From contig JAPPEG010000090.1 of assembly GCA_028875345.1 (NCBI GenBank), positions 1 through 36,134 of the forward strand: DNA of 36,134 bases. Direction: 5' to 3'. A program made the translations under genes and the position numbers. Source of the stretch: Gemmatimonadota bacterium (GTDB lineage Bacteria; Latescibacterota; UBA2968; UBA8231). The notes below the pieces were generated by a model. That model saw only the letters and a list, made by a program, of their open reading frames with translations. It was not told the origin of the DNA and did no database searches. Positions 9,046 through 16,764 of the stretch are shown here, in pieces (the first letter of the stretch is position 1; every line of letters begins with the position of its first letter).

Positions 9046-10326
9046 CTATTGATCGCGCAGGTACTCGTCCGGTTTAGCTGCATTGGGTGGCCAGTACCCG
9101 TCCCGCGATTGACGCCATTGTACGCCGCACAGGCTGCTGATCACGCTCCACTCGGACGGACTGGGATCCGGGTCTGGATGGAAGAGAAAGCGCTGGGCAC
9201 CGGCGGCCTGCGAGGCTTTGAGAATGCCAGCTAAGTCGCGGGCCGGCATAGCGTCGCCAGCGTGCGGGGAACGGCCAGTGGACACCCAGAAGATGGTTTT
9301 ATCGACGTCCTTGATCGCCTCTAGAGCACGCCGCGTTTCGCTGTACACAACTTCGGCGAAAAACTCTTCGGGAAAACCCATCTCCATATCTAGCAGCGAC
9401 TCAACATTGGGCAGGCGCAGGCCGAACAGCGATTCGACCAACAAGAAGCAGTCGGCCTCGGTCAGGGAGGGATTCCACTCGGCGAACTTCTGCACCCAGC
9501 GGGCAATAGTGCCGTACATGCCGTCAAAGCCGCGATGCCAATAGTAGTGCTTGGGAAAGATATAGTCGAAGTACGGCGGCATCTGCTGGTAATCTTGGCC
9601 GGTCAGCGAGGAGAAAGTGGTAATGCGCGGAATGCCGCCCAGTTCGACGTAGCGGTTCACTCCATCCAAGTCGGCGCGGGCCCGCTCCCAAGAACGCCGC
9701 GACTTCTCCTGCCGGGCTCGCAGCCAGTAGAGAGAATCCTCGTTAATGTCAAAAAGATTCAAACCAGCCAAGGTGCCGCCCGGGGCCCAATAGCGCACGA
9801 GATCGGGAGTGAGATTGTGGAAACGCTGGCGCATGTGGGCAATGCCGCGCTCCAGCCGGTCGATCTCAAAGCCCAAGTTGGCGAACTCGACGCGCTCGCC
9901 GTCGCGCAATTCAAATAGTTCGCCGCCGTGGTGCCAAGCCAACTCGTAGTGGTTCTCGCCGGGCCCGTCGATGATCACTCCGTTGACTTGGGGATAGCGG
10001 TTTATCAAGCTCTGCACGTGGGCCGTGGTGCCGCTGTCAAATACCATGATATGCCAGCCCCGTCCAGCAGCGTCATCCAGCAGCGCACTTAGTTCCCGCT
10101 CTTTTTCCAGATCGCGGGGCTGCTCCTCGGGCGCTGCTAGCCCTAGGTCGGCGTAGGCTTGGGGATCTTGGGGAAAGGCGGGGGTTCGGCTGCCGTCGTC
10201 TTCCGTAAAAAACATGCGCCCTACCACAATGCCGCGCACTCCGCCCTCTTCCCAGGCGTCGAAGATGTGCTTGTAATTGGCCATGTAGCGTTCGAGCGGA
10301 TTGAAAACGAAAATCCAGCATTGCAT
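9046..10326 (-). CDS. Unidentified ~426-aa cytoplasmic protein, possible TIM-barrel hydrolase-like fold
   Basis: I do not recognise a named family. No signal peptide or membrane segment is visible. Several beta-strand-like segments spaced by helices end in acidic residues or His (GVRGIVVGRMFF, WHIMVFDSGT, VNGVIIDGPGENHYE, YFDYIFPKHYYWHRGFDG, ADCFLLVESLFG, KTIFWVSTG, AQRFLFHPDPDP). That pattern resembles glycoside-hydrolase-like TIM barrels acting on sugars, but no catalytic pair can be assigned. AGGAG (minus strand, 10335-10339) lies eight bases before the ATG at 10326, supporting the start. It sits 42 bases after the PhyH-fold gene in the same direction, so it is probably part of the same catabolic-looking operon as the aldolase and M19 protein. 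Confidence 0.7.
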   Translation of the reverse strand: MQCWIFVFNPLERYMANYKHIFDAWEEGGVRGIVVGRMFFTEDDGSRTPAFPQDPQAYADLGLAAPEEQPRDLEKERELSALLDDAAGRGWHIMVFDSGTTAHVQSLINRYPQVNGVIIDGPGENHYELAWHHGGELFELRDGERVEFANLGFEIDRLERGIAHMRQRFHNLTPDLVRYWAPGGTLAGLNLFDINEDSLYWLRARQEKSRRSWERARADLDGVNRYVELGGIPRITTFSSLTGQDYQQMPPYFDYIFPKHYYWHRGFDGMYGTIARWVQKFAEWNPSLTEADCFLLVESLFGLRLPNVESLLDMEMGFPEEFFAEVVYSETRRALEAIKDVDKTIFWVSTGRSPHAGDAMPARDLAGILKASQAAGAQRFLFHPDPDPSPSEWSVISSLCGVQWRQSRDGYWPPNAAKPDEYLRDQ

Positions 10327-10368
10327 CGTCTCATCTCCTATGGTTTATGGCTTTTCAGTTCGACCTTC

Positions 10369-11181
10369 TTATCCCGGCTTGTAAAGCCGCGATCCCTTGT
10401 CTTCTCTCCGGTACTGCGGCGGAGTAATCACCGCCTGCTGTTCCTCGGTCAACTCGGCGTAGAAATCCGGCGGCGTATAAGTCCCCATCAGCGATTCGGC
10501 CTGGACGCCGTGATTATAGCGCAAAATCACCGAGCGCCGCTGGTGTTTGGCCGTCCACGGCACAGCCCCGTGCATCAGCGTCTCGACGAAAAGGATCGCG
10601 TCGCCCGCTTGGGCCGGGATTTGCGCGATGCGATCTTGGTGCGCCTCGTACAGCCGGATCTCATCCGGGCAGGGATAATTGGCCTTATGGCTGCCGGGCA
10701 GACAGGCGAAACCCCCATCCTCCGGCCCCACATCCGCCAACTGTACGGCGATATTGGTCATCCCGCAAAACATCCGGCCATTGCGGTAGAGAAACCCCCG
10801 CGAGCGGTCGAGCGGCTCGCCGCCCTCGTGGAACCAGAAGCCTTCGGCTCCCTCGTCCATGGTGATGATCCCCAAGCCCTCCAGGCGAAAACCCGGTCCC
10901 AGCAATTCTTCCAGATAAGGCTTGAACCGCGCATGGGCAATCATCGCCCGGAACGGATCGCAATGCGGTTTGTCCCACGTCAGCATCCCGCCCAAATCGC
11001 CGCGTCCCTGCGTGCCCTTGAGCGTCCCCGACCCGTGGGCTAGGTCATTGGGGCGGATACCGATTTGATCGGCGTGGTGGTCAATCGCCGCATTGGCCGC
11101 CGCCACTTCCTCCGGCGAGAGCGCGCCTTCGATCACCAGATAGCCGTGTACTTCAAAGAGATACTTTTCCGTTGCGTCCAT
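10369..11181 (-). CDS. Phytanoyl-CoA dioxygenase (PhyH) fold protein with HxG instead of HxD
   Basis: 270 aa, cytoplasmic. PhyH-family features: N-terminal FEVHGYLVIEGALSPEEV (9-26), central FWFHEGGEP (115-123), QLADVGPEDGGFACLPGSHK (147-166), and the distal HGAVPW (204-209) followed by RRSVILRYN (215-223), which supply the distal Fe-binding His and the 2-oxoglutarate-binding Arg. The proximal iron motif of active Fe(II)/2OG oxygenases is HxD/E; here the candidate is H118-E119-G120, so the carboxylate is missing at the expected place. Non-haem iron halogenases of the same superfamily have HxA/G at this point, but inactive or differently ligated homologues are equally possible. GAGGTGG sits just upstream of the ATG. 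It lies 19 bases downstream of the M19 gene and is likely co-transcribed. Confidence 0.82.
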   Translation of the reverse strand: MDATEKYLFEVHGYLVIEGALSPEEVAAANAAIDHHADQIGIRPNDLAHGSGTLKGTQGRGDLGGMLTWDKPHCDPFRAMIAHARFKPYLEELLGPGFRLEGLGIITMDEGAEGFWFHEGGEPLDRSRGFLYRNGRMFCGMTNIAVQLADVGPEDGGFACLPGSHKANYPCPDEIRLYEAHQDRIAQIPAQAGDAILFVETLMHGAVPWTAKHQRRSVILRYNHGVQAESLMGTYTPPDFYAELTEEQQAVITPPQYRREDKGSRLYKPG

Positions 11182-11200
11182 CTTCCACCTCAGTCTCCAG

Positions 11201-12256
11201 TTAAGCGGGCAGCACCTCGCGCAAAACCCGCAGGTAATTCCCGCCGCATATCTTGCTCGTGCCCTCCTCGGTGAATCCCGCCTCTAGCAAGCCCTCTACC
11301 ACCCAAGGCAATACCGCACTGTTGAAGTGAGTGCCGATCCCCACGCCTTCTACACCCATCACATCAACGGCGTAGCGAATCTGCTCCAAGGTCTGCCCCA
11401 ACTGTTCTGGCGCGACCGCCCGATAGGGCTCATCTCCCGGCGGCCGAGTGATCGGCGGCGGGATCCCCAACACGCCGCCGCGCTCGGCCAACGCCCGCAT
11501 AACCTCGTCGGGTGCCGCCCTAGGCTCATCAACCAACGCCCGTGGATGGGAGTGCGAGTCAACCACCGGCTTTGTCGATACTTCGATGATATCGAGGGCA
11601 CAGGGGTCATTGCTATGGGCCAAGTCGATAAGGATCCCAGCCGCGTTCAGCTCCGCAATCATCCGCACTCCCAACTCGGTCATCCGCCCGCCAGAACGGG
11701 TCTCATTGGAGGCGTCCCAACCCAACTCACGGGTCGCTTGACCCAAGGTAATCATCCGCAGCCCGAGACGGGCAAACATCCGCAGGATGCCGGGGCCGTC
11801 GCCGAACCAGTCGCTGCGATTGGCCCCCATCAATACCGCGACCTTGCCCGCCGCCCGCGCAGCATCCAAGTCCCGGGCCGTCCGCACCAGCAGCACTTGC
11901 TCGGGATAGGCTTCGACGTTTAGTAAAAAACGGTCGAGCACCCCCAGCACCAGTTGGGTCGGATTCTTGATCGCCAGACTCAGGAACATATCCTCACCGC
12001 CGCGGCCCGGACGCCATTCCGATTCCTGCCGCCACAGCGGTTTGTAATTCTCGTCGTAATAGGCCGCTCCTCCCTTGCACATCACCACCCCAACCCCCCA
12101 TTCGGCAAACTTGGGAAAGTCGCCGCGACAAGTACTCGCGTCTTTTTTCCCCAGGTCAATATCGTCGATTACAAAACGGGGGTGGGTCAAATTTAACCCC
12201 AGCATATCGCATACTATATGCGGCCAAATGCGGCCAGAGGGCAACTTCATAGTCAT
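11201..12256 (-). CDS. Membrane dipeptidase (peptidase M19)-like protein with several altered metal ligands
   Basis: 351 aa from the ATG at 12256, preferred because GGTGA lies five bases upstream and the preceding gene ends one base earlier. A GTG at 12265 and an ATG at 12250 are alternatives. M19 landmarks are present in order: IVCDMLGLNL (14-23), VAVLMGANRSDW (139-150), ILIDLAHSND (208-217), PVVDSHSHPRALVDEPR (230-246) and EGVGIGTHFN (303-312), ending in GGNYLRVLREVL. In characterised renal dipeptidases the zinc ligands are a His and Asp in HxD near the N-terminus, a Glu, and two His. Here the N-terminal HxD reads VCDM, the Glu position reads LMGAN, and the conserved GxDFDG reads GTHFN, while the DLAH and SHSH histidines remain. 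Activity or substrate is therefore uncertain. It sits in the aldolase/PhyH operon. Confidence 0.8.
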   Translation of the reverse strand: MTMKLPSGRIWPHIVCDMLGLNLTHPRFVIDDIDLGKKDASTCRGDFPKFAEWGVGVVMCKGGAAYYDENYKPLWRQESEWRPGRGGEDMFLSLAIKNPTQLVLGVLDRFLLNVEAYPEQVLLVRTARDLDAARAAGKVAVLMGANRSDWFGDGPGILRMFARLGLRMITLGQATRELGWDASNETRSGGRMTELGVRMIAELNAAGILIDLAHSNDPCALDIIEVSTKPVVDSHSHPRALVDEPRAAPDEVMRALAERGGVLGIPPPITRPPGDEPYRAVAPEQLGQTLEQIRYAVDVMGVEGVGIGTHFNSAVLPWVVEGLLEAGFTEEGTSKICGGNYLRVLREVLPA

Positions 12257-12257
12257 C

Positions 12258-13034
12258 TTATTCACCGAGCGCTTGGTCGAAATCTCGGCGGCAATCGGCT
12301 AAAACCTGCGCTAGGGCAAAATCGCCGCCATACGCCAGCATCTGCGCCCCTTGTGCGCGGTATTTGGCCAGCAACTCGGGCGTGCCAGCAGGTATCCCCC
12401 AAGCTTTGCCGTGTTTTTGCGCCGCCGCCGCGACTTTGGCAACGGCCTGATCGAGATCGACATCCCCTCCGGCCAAACCGAGCCGCAACCCCAAATCCGC
12501 CGGGCCGACGAACAGCCCGTCCACCCCCTCGACCGCAGCTATCTCCTCGACATTGGCCAGCGCTTGCGGAGTTTCAATCTGCAAGACGACAAAAGTCTCG
12601 CGATTGGCGTCGTCGATATAGGTACTGCCCTCATGCCACACGTCGAGACCAAAATCGCCGTCCAAACCCGCCCCGTCCAAACCGCGATTGCCCAAGGGTG
12701 GGTACTTCACCGCGGCGATGATTTGGCGCGCCAAGTCCGCATCGGAAACCAGCGGCATCATCAGACCGGTCGCCCCGTCCTCGAGATAGCGGTAGAGGCG
12801 AGTGCGCTCGAGCGTCGGGGCCCGCAACATGCAATCGATATCGCAAGCGCGACACAAGGCCAACAGGCCCTGGACCTCGCGCTGATCCATCGCCCGGTGT
12901 TCCAAGTCGAGCCAGATGCCGTCATAGCCATTGTGGGCAGCATAGCGCACGAAGAAGGGCAGATAGTGCCCTAGGCCACAAATGCGGGCACACCGCCCCG
13001 TGCGCACTTTATCCAAGACTTTGCTCTTTCTCAT
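12258..13034 (-). CDS. HpcH/HpaI-type class II aldolase
   Basis: 258 aa from the ATG at 13034. The frame extends to 13097, but that would run into the candidate promoter. The family normally cleaves 2-keto-3-deoxy or 4-hydroxy-2-oxo acids to pyruvate plus an aldehyde, using a divalent metal. Recognisable blocks: GIWLDLEHRAMDQREV (39-54), MLRAP (69-73), YPPLGNRG (111-118), LQIETPQALANVEEIAAV (151-168) and VDGLFVGPADLGLRLG (171-186). By analogy with HpaI, H46 is the catalytic base, R71 binds the pyruvate enolate, and E154 and D180 bind the metal; all are present, so it is probably active. It is the first gene of a leftward operon with an M19-like and a PhyH-fold protein. Its physiological substrate cannot be told from sequence. 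Confidence 0.9.
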   Translation of the reverse strand: MRKSKVLDKVRTGRCARICGLGHYLPFFVRYAAHNGYDGIWLDLEHRAMDQREVQGLLALCRACDIDCMLRAPTLERTRLYRYLEDGATGLMMPLVSDADLARQIIAAVKYPPLGNRGLDGAGLDGDFGLDVWHEGSTYIDDANRETFVVLQIETPQALANVEEIAAVEGVDGLFVGPADLGLRLGLAGGDVDLDQAVAKVAAAAQKHGKAWGIPAGTPELLAKYRAQGAQMLAYGGDFALAQVLADCRRDFDQALGE

Positions 13035-13096
13035 ATTCCCTGCTTTGCTGAAGGGTTGCGTGCGCCGCAGTGCTACAAGCGGCCCTGATCTGCGCA

Positions 13097-13125
13097 AGCA
13101 TACTACTGGGTGATTCGCCCGTCAA
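13097..13125 (-). promoter_or_regulatory. Candidate promoter of the aldolase operon
   Basis: On the minus strand TTGACG (13120-13125) and TATGCT (13097-13102) are spaced by 17 bases, giving a predicted start near 13090 and a ~55-base leader to the ATG at 13034. The -10 matches the consensus at four of six positions. Confidence 0.45.
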
Positions 13126-13136
13126 GCGATTTGACG
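13120..13136. promoter_or_regulatory. Inverted repeat between divergent genes, candidate operator
   Basis: CGTCAA (13120-13125) and TTGACG (13131-13136) form a perfect 6-bp inverted repeat with a 5-base spacer. The left arm coincides with the -35 element of the leftward aldolase operon. No regulator gene is adjacent, so operator function is inference. Confidence 0.35.
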
Positions 13137-13202
13137 ACCGAGAATTTTTTGTCCAGAGTTAGACGGAGCTTTTAGCCGATAATTTTCGCCACGGAGAACA
13201 GA

Positions 13203-14048
13203 ATGAATCTGCCAGATATACAAAATTCACACGACAAACGCGGCATTGAAATCGATCAGGTGGGTGTGTCTAACGTGCGCTATCCCTTGACCTTGCCGCT
13301 GCGCGATAATGGTGAATTTCACACAGTGGTCAATCTGTCTATGACCGTGAGTTTATCCCACTCTCAAAAGGGTGCTCATATGTCGCGGTTTATGATTGCG
13401 CTGAATGAGCATCATAAACACTTTACACCTGACAGTGTACACATTGTGCTCAAAGAAATGCTCGAACTATTGGAAGCCGAAGAAGCGTTTTTGAGTATGG
13501 CATTTCCTATTTTTTTGTTGCGCAAAGCACCTGTGACGGGCATTGAAGGAATGATGGACTACAACTGCGAATTTAAAGCGATGTTGACAAATGAGGGTAT
13601 TCAAGACAAGCTGATCGGGGTGCGGACAAACGTGGCAAGCCTCTGTCCGTGTAGCAAAGAAATAAGCGACTATGGTGCTCACAACCAGCGTTCCGAAGTA
13701 ACGATGAATGTGCGCCCCTGTGATGATGAATTTATCTGGTTTGAAGATTTGATCGATATTGGCGAATACAATGCGTCATGTCAACTATATCCCATTCTGA
13801 AACGGCCAGATGAAAAATACGTGACCGAGCGTGCATACAATGATCCCAAGTTCGTCGAAGATATTGTGCGCGATGTGGCAACAGATTTGCTGGCGATGAT
13901 GGACGCAGAGCGCATTGCGTGGTTTTACGTATCGAGCAACAACTATGAGAGCATTCACAACCACGATGCGTTTGCCAAAGTTGAACGCGGTGTGCGCGGC
14001 CCTTTATTAACATACCGCAAAGAAGCACAAAATGAGTTGACTATTTAG
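13203..14048 (+). CDS. folE2: GTP cyclohydrolase I type IB (FolE2)
   Basis: 281 aa, cytoplasmic. Converts GTP to 7,8-dihydroneopterin triphosphate, the first step of folate (and in some organisms queuosine) synthesis. The tunnel-fold family is recognisable from MNLPDIQNSHDKRGIEIDQVG at the start, VNLSMTVSLSHSQKGAHMSRF (43-63), and the active-site block SLCPCSKEISDYGAHNQRSEV (146-166). By analogy with characterised FolE2, C148 is the metal-binding Cys and H160 the conserved His; both are present. Length is normal for the family. GGAG at 13193-13196 lies six bases before the ATG. It stands alone, divergent from the aldolase operon and convergent to the aminotransferase. Its base composition is lower than its neighbours (two sampled 60-base lines count 25 and 26 G+C), which hints at transfer. 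Confidence 0.95.
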   Translation: MNLPDIQNSHDKRGIEIDQVGVSNVRYPLTLPLRDNGEFHTVVNLSMTVSLSHSQKGAHMSRFMIALNEHHKHFTPDSVHIVLKEMLELLEAEEAFLSMAFPIFLLRKAPVTGIEGMMDYNCEFKAMLTNEGIQDKLIGVRTNVASLCPCSKEISDYGAHNQRSEVTMNVRPCDDEFIWFEDLIDIGEYNASCQLYPILKRPDEKYVTERAYNDPKFVEDIVRDVATDLLAMMDAERIAWFYVSSNNYESIHNHDAFAKVERGVRGPLLTYRKEAQNELTI

Positions 14049-14074
14049 ATAGTACATCCCATTGATCAGGCTAA

Positions 14075-15307
14075 TTACCGCAAATACGCCTGCTCCACCT
14101 TCGCAAACGCCTCCGCAATATCCGCCACTTCCCGCGCGGTAAAATTCTCGTGGATCGACATGATAAAGTGGCTCTCAACTGAAGCGACGGCGTTGGGACA
14201 GGGAAATTGTGCATTGCGGTCTCCCCCATACGCCGGCAAGCCCCACGGATAATCGCTGCCTGGAAAAACCCGCCGCTCCTTAAACCAGATCATCTCGGAA
14301 GGGATATAGCGATACGTGGCTGTCACCGGAATGCCTTCGGCGGCCACGGCCCGGGCAAAGCCGTCTTTGTCCACCCGGAGCTTGTCAGCATCCACGTGGA
14401 AGCGCATAAACCAGTACACCCCCTCCGACTCGGCCACCTGCCATCCCAACCGCACCGCCTTGCACTCGGCAATGGCCTCTTCGATTTGCGCCGCTACCCG
14501 CCGCCGCTTGGCAATCATCCCATCGAGCTTTCTCAGTTGCACTCGCCCAATAGCAGCCGACAAGTCGTTGCCGTTGAGATTGAGCCCAGCGCGCAGATTG
14601 GAGGTCGCCTCTGTATTAAAAGGCTTGCCCCGGTCGGCAAAGCGCTTGGCCTCCCAGCAGAGTTCTTCGTCGCGGGTAAAGACCACCCCACCCTGCGGAC
14701 CCGTTGCGTGGTGCTTGCCGCTCATGGTCGAAAAGGCCGCCACCGCGCCCAACGATCCCGCTAGCTGCCCCTTGTAGCGCGCCCCGTGGGCTTGGGCGCA
14801 ATCCTCGATGACCGGGATGCCGCGCTCCTCGGCCAGCGCCAAAATCGGCGTCATATCCACTGATTCGCCGGCAATATGGGCCACGACAATAGCGCGGGTG
14901 TGGGGCGTCAGCACCGCCGCGATCTGCTCCGCACCGGCGTTGAACGACCCCGGCGCAGCATCGGCGACCACTGGCACTTGGCACAACAGCGCCGCGGGCA
15001 TCGCCCCACCCGGATCCGTAATCGGCGGGATCACGACCTCGCCAGCCGCTTCTAGCTTTAGAGCCCCCAATGCCGCGTAGAGCGCTGAAGTACCCGAGTT
15101 GACCAAGTCGGCGTACCCACCCCCCATGAACGCGGCGAACTCTCGCTCGTAGGCCAATTCCTCTGGCCCACTGTAGCCGATTGCATTGCCGCTTTCCTGC
15201 GCTTCAGAGAACAGCCGCAACGCGGCTTCGTGCTCCTCAGCCCCAAACAAATGCCGTTTGGGAAATGGCGTCTCGCGGACCTTGGGACCCCCATCTATTG
15301 CCAACAT
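14075..15307 (-). CDS. DegT/DnrJ/EryC1/StrS-family PLP-dependent aminotransferase
   Basis: 410 aa from the ATG at 15307, which has AGGAAG upstream (minus strand). The frame runs open to 15394 without better evidence for a longer start. The fold-type I sugar aminotransferase family typically transfers an amino group to keto-sugars for cell-surface glycans or antibiotics. Visible markers: NSGTSALYAALGAL (70-83) for phosphate binding, IPVIEDCAQAHGARY (164-178) with the cofactor-binding Asp at about D169, and FSTMSGKHHATGPQGG (192-207) with the presumed Schiff-base Lys K198. The C-terminal IPVTATYRYIPS and the late FPCPNAVAS are also typical. No other sugar-nucleotide genes are adjacent apart from a short-chain epimerase-like gene about 4 kb away, so the substrate is unknown. 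It converges with folE2 (26-base gap) and diverges from the MFS gene. Confidence 0.9.
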   Translation of the reverse strand: MLAIDGGPKVRETPFPKRHLFGAEEHEAALRLFSEAQESGNAIGYSGPEELAYEREFAAFMGGGYADLVNSGTSALYAALGALKLEAAGEVVIPPITDPGGAMPAALLCQVPVVADAAPGSFNAGAEQIAAVLTPHTRAIVVAHIAGESVDMTPILALAEERGIPVIEDCAQAHGARYKGQLAGSLGAVAAFSTMSGKHHATGPQGGVVFTRDEELCWEAKRFADRGKPFNTEATSNLRAGLNLNGNDLSAAIGRVQLRKLDGMIAKRRRVAAQIEEAIAECKAVRLGWQVAESEGVYWFMRFHVDADKLRVDKDGFARAVAAEGIPVTATYRYIPSEMIWFKERRVFPGSDYPWGLPAYGGDRNAQFPCPNAVASVESHFIMSIHENFTAREVADIAEAFAKVEQAYLR

Positions 15308-15414
15308 TGCAAACTTCCTTTCTCGACAATGTGCCACTGGCGCTAGCCAGAGACACACCGGTAATTTAGCAAACTCGCACCGCTCGCCGCCCATAACTAT
15401 ACACCGCGACTGAT

Positions 15415-16674
15415 TTGCACAAAAGACACGACCCCTACTCCAGCCTGCGCGTCCCGCTCTTCCGGCGTTATCTCATCGCTTCCTCGCTGGTGCGGATGGG
15501 TACGGCCGCCCAAGGTTTGGCCATCGCTTGGGAAGTGTACGACCGCACCGGCCAAGCCCTCTCCCTCGGCATGGTCGGCCTCGTCCAAGCTATCCCCATG
15601 CTGCTGTTGACCCTGCCAGCCGGGTATCTAGCCGACGTCTTCGACCGCCGCAAGCTGATGATGCTCAGTCTGGCTGGCGCGACGTTCTGTTCGCTGGCCT
15701 TGGCCGTCTTTAGCTGGTACCAGATGCCGACCTACTGGATGTACGTACTGCTTTTTTTGGACTCGTCCTTCCTCCGCCTAGGCTGGCCCGCGCAACGAGC
15801 CATCGCGCCCTTGCTGGTGCCGGACGCACTCTTTGAAAACGCCGCCAAGTGGTCAACCAGCTTACAGCAGATCATCGGCATCGGCGGACCGGCCATCGGC
15901 GGTTTTGTCATCGCCTTCAATCTCCAAGTCGCCTATGTCCTCAGCGCCATTTCCTCCGCGGCCTTCATCTTCTTCCTCAGCACCATGATATTGCCGCCTG
16001 CTCCGCGCATCCAAGGCGGCAATATGTTCGCGCAAATCGCCGTCGGGCTGCGCTTCGTCCGCGACCAGCCGCTCCTGCTCGGCGCGATCTCGCTCGATCT
16101 CTTCGCCGTACTCCTCGGCGGTGCAGTGTACCTGTTGCCCATCTTCGCCCGCGAGATCATCGACCTCAGCTCCGTCGGCCTCGCACCTGAAGCCGCGCTC
16201 GGCTGGCTAGTCGCGGCCCCCGCCATCGGTGCTAGCATCACCGCCTTGGCCATCGCCCATTTGCCGCCGATTCGCCGCTCCGGCAAGACCCTGCTGTGGT
16301 GCGTGGCCGGCTTCGGCGTGGCGACCATTCTCTTTGGCCTCTCGCAAAACTTCTGGTTCTCGCTGCTGATGCTGGCGCTGACCGGTGCCTTCGACAACGT
16401 CAGCATGGTCATCCGCCGCGTCATTTCGCAGATGGGCACGCCCAACGAGATGCGGGGCCGGGTCCAAGCCGTCTCTGCCATCTTCGTCGGTGCGTCCAAC
16501 GAAATCGGCGGCTTTGAGTCCGGGCTGGTAGCCCAGCTCTTCAATCCGGTCTTCTCCGTCGTCAGCGGCGGCATCGGCACGCTGCTAGTCGTCGCCGCTT
16601 GGACGGGCCTTTTTCCCTCGCTGAGAAACTTGGGCAGCCTCGCGTCCTTGACGGCCCAGCGCTCGACGAAATGA
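15415..16674 (+). CDS. MFS exporter, EntS/MFS_3-like
   Basis: 419 aa with about 12 hydrophobic segments. The start is TTG at 15415-15417, the only start-like codon after an in-frame TAA at 15394-15396 that leaves the family-typical DPYSSLRVPLFRRYLIASSLVRMG at the N-terminus intact. The motif AGYLADVFDRRKLMMLS (about 74-90) is the MFS signature A between helices 2 and 3 (GxLaDrxxRrk). A second copy-like segment is GRVQAVSAIFVGASNEIGGFESG. Relatives include the enterobactin exporter EntS and macrolide/drug efflux proteins. It lies 90 bases upstream of a TonB-dependent receptor in the same direction, so siderophore or metabolite traffic is a reasonable guess, but there is no biosynthetic gene to support it. 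Confidence 0.85.
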   Translation: MHKRHDPYSSLRVPLFRRYLIASSLVRMGTAAQGLAIAWEVYDRTGQALSLGMVGLVQAIPMLLLTLPAGYLADVFDRRKLMMLSLAGATFCSLALAVFSWYQMPTYWMYVLLFLDSSFLRLGWPAQRAIAPLLVPDALFENAAKWSTSLQQIIGIGGPAIGGFVIAFNLQVAYVLSAISSAAFIFFLSTMILPPAPRIQGGNMFAQIAVGLRFVRDQPLLLGAISLDLFAVLLGGAVYLLPIFAREIIDLSSVGLAPEAALGWLVAAPAIGASITALAIAHLPPIRRSGKTLLWCVAGFGVATILFGLSQNFWFSLLMLALTGAFDNVSMVIRRVISQMGTPNEMRGRVQAVSAIFVGASNEIGGFESGLVAQLFNPVFSVVSGGIGTLLVVAAWTGLFPSLRNLGSLASLTAQRSTK

Positions 16675-16701
16675 GAGAGCGGTGCTTCATAGTTCGACCG
16701 C

Positions 16702-16730
16702 TTCACGCGTCCTTTCAAATTTGTTATAGA
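16702..16730 (+). promoter_or_regulatory. Weak candidate promoter of the TonB-dependent receptor gene
   Basis: TTCACG (16702-16707) and TATAGA (16725-16730) are 17 bases apart in an AT-rich patch just upstream of the receptor gene. Each element matches consensus at four of six positions, so this is tentative. Confidence 0.3.
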
Positions 16731-16764
16731 TATAGGTATTCCCACCTAATCGCAGGAGGATCTC

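Noticed and set aside
13035-13097. Longer start for the aldolase at 13097
   Set aside because: The extra residues are Arg-rich without family similarity and the start coincides with the -10 element.
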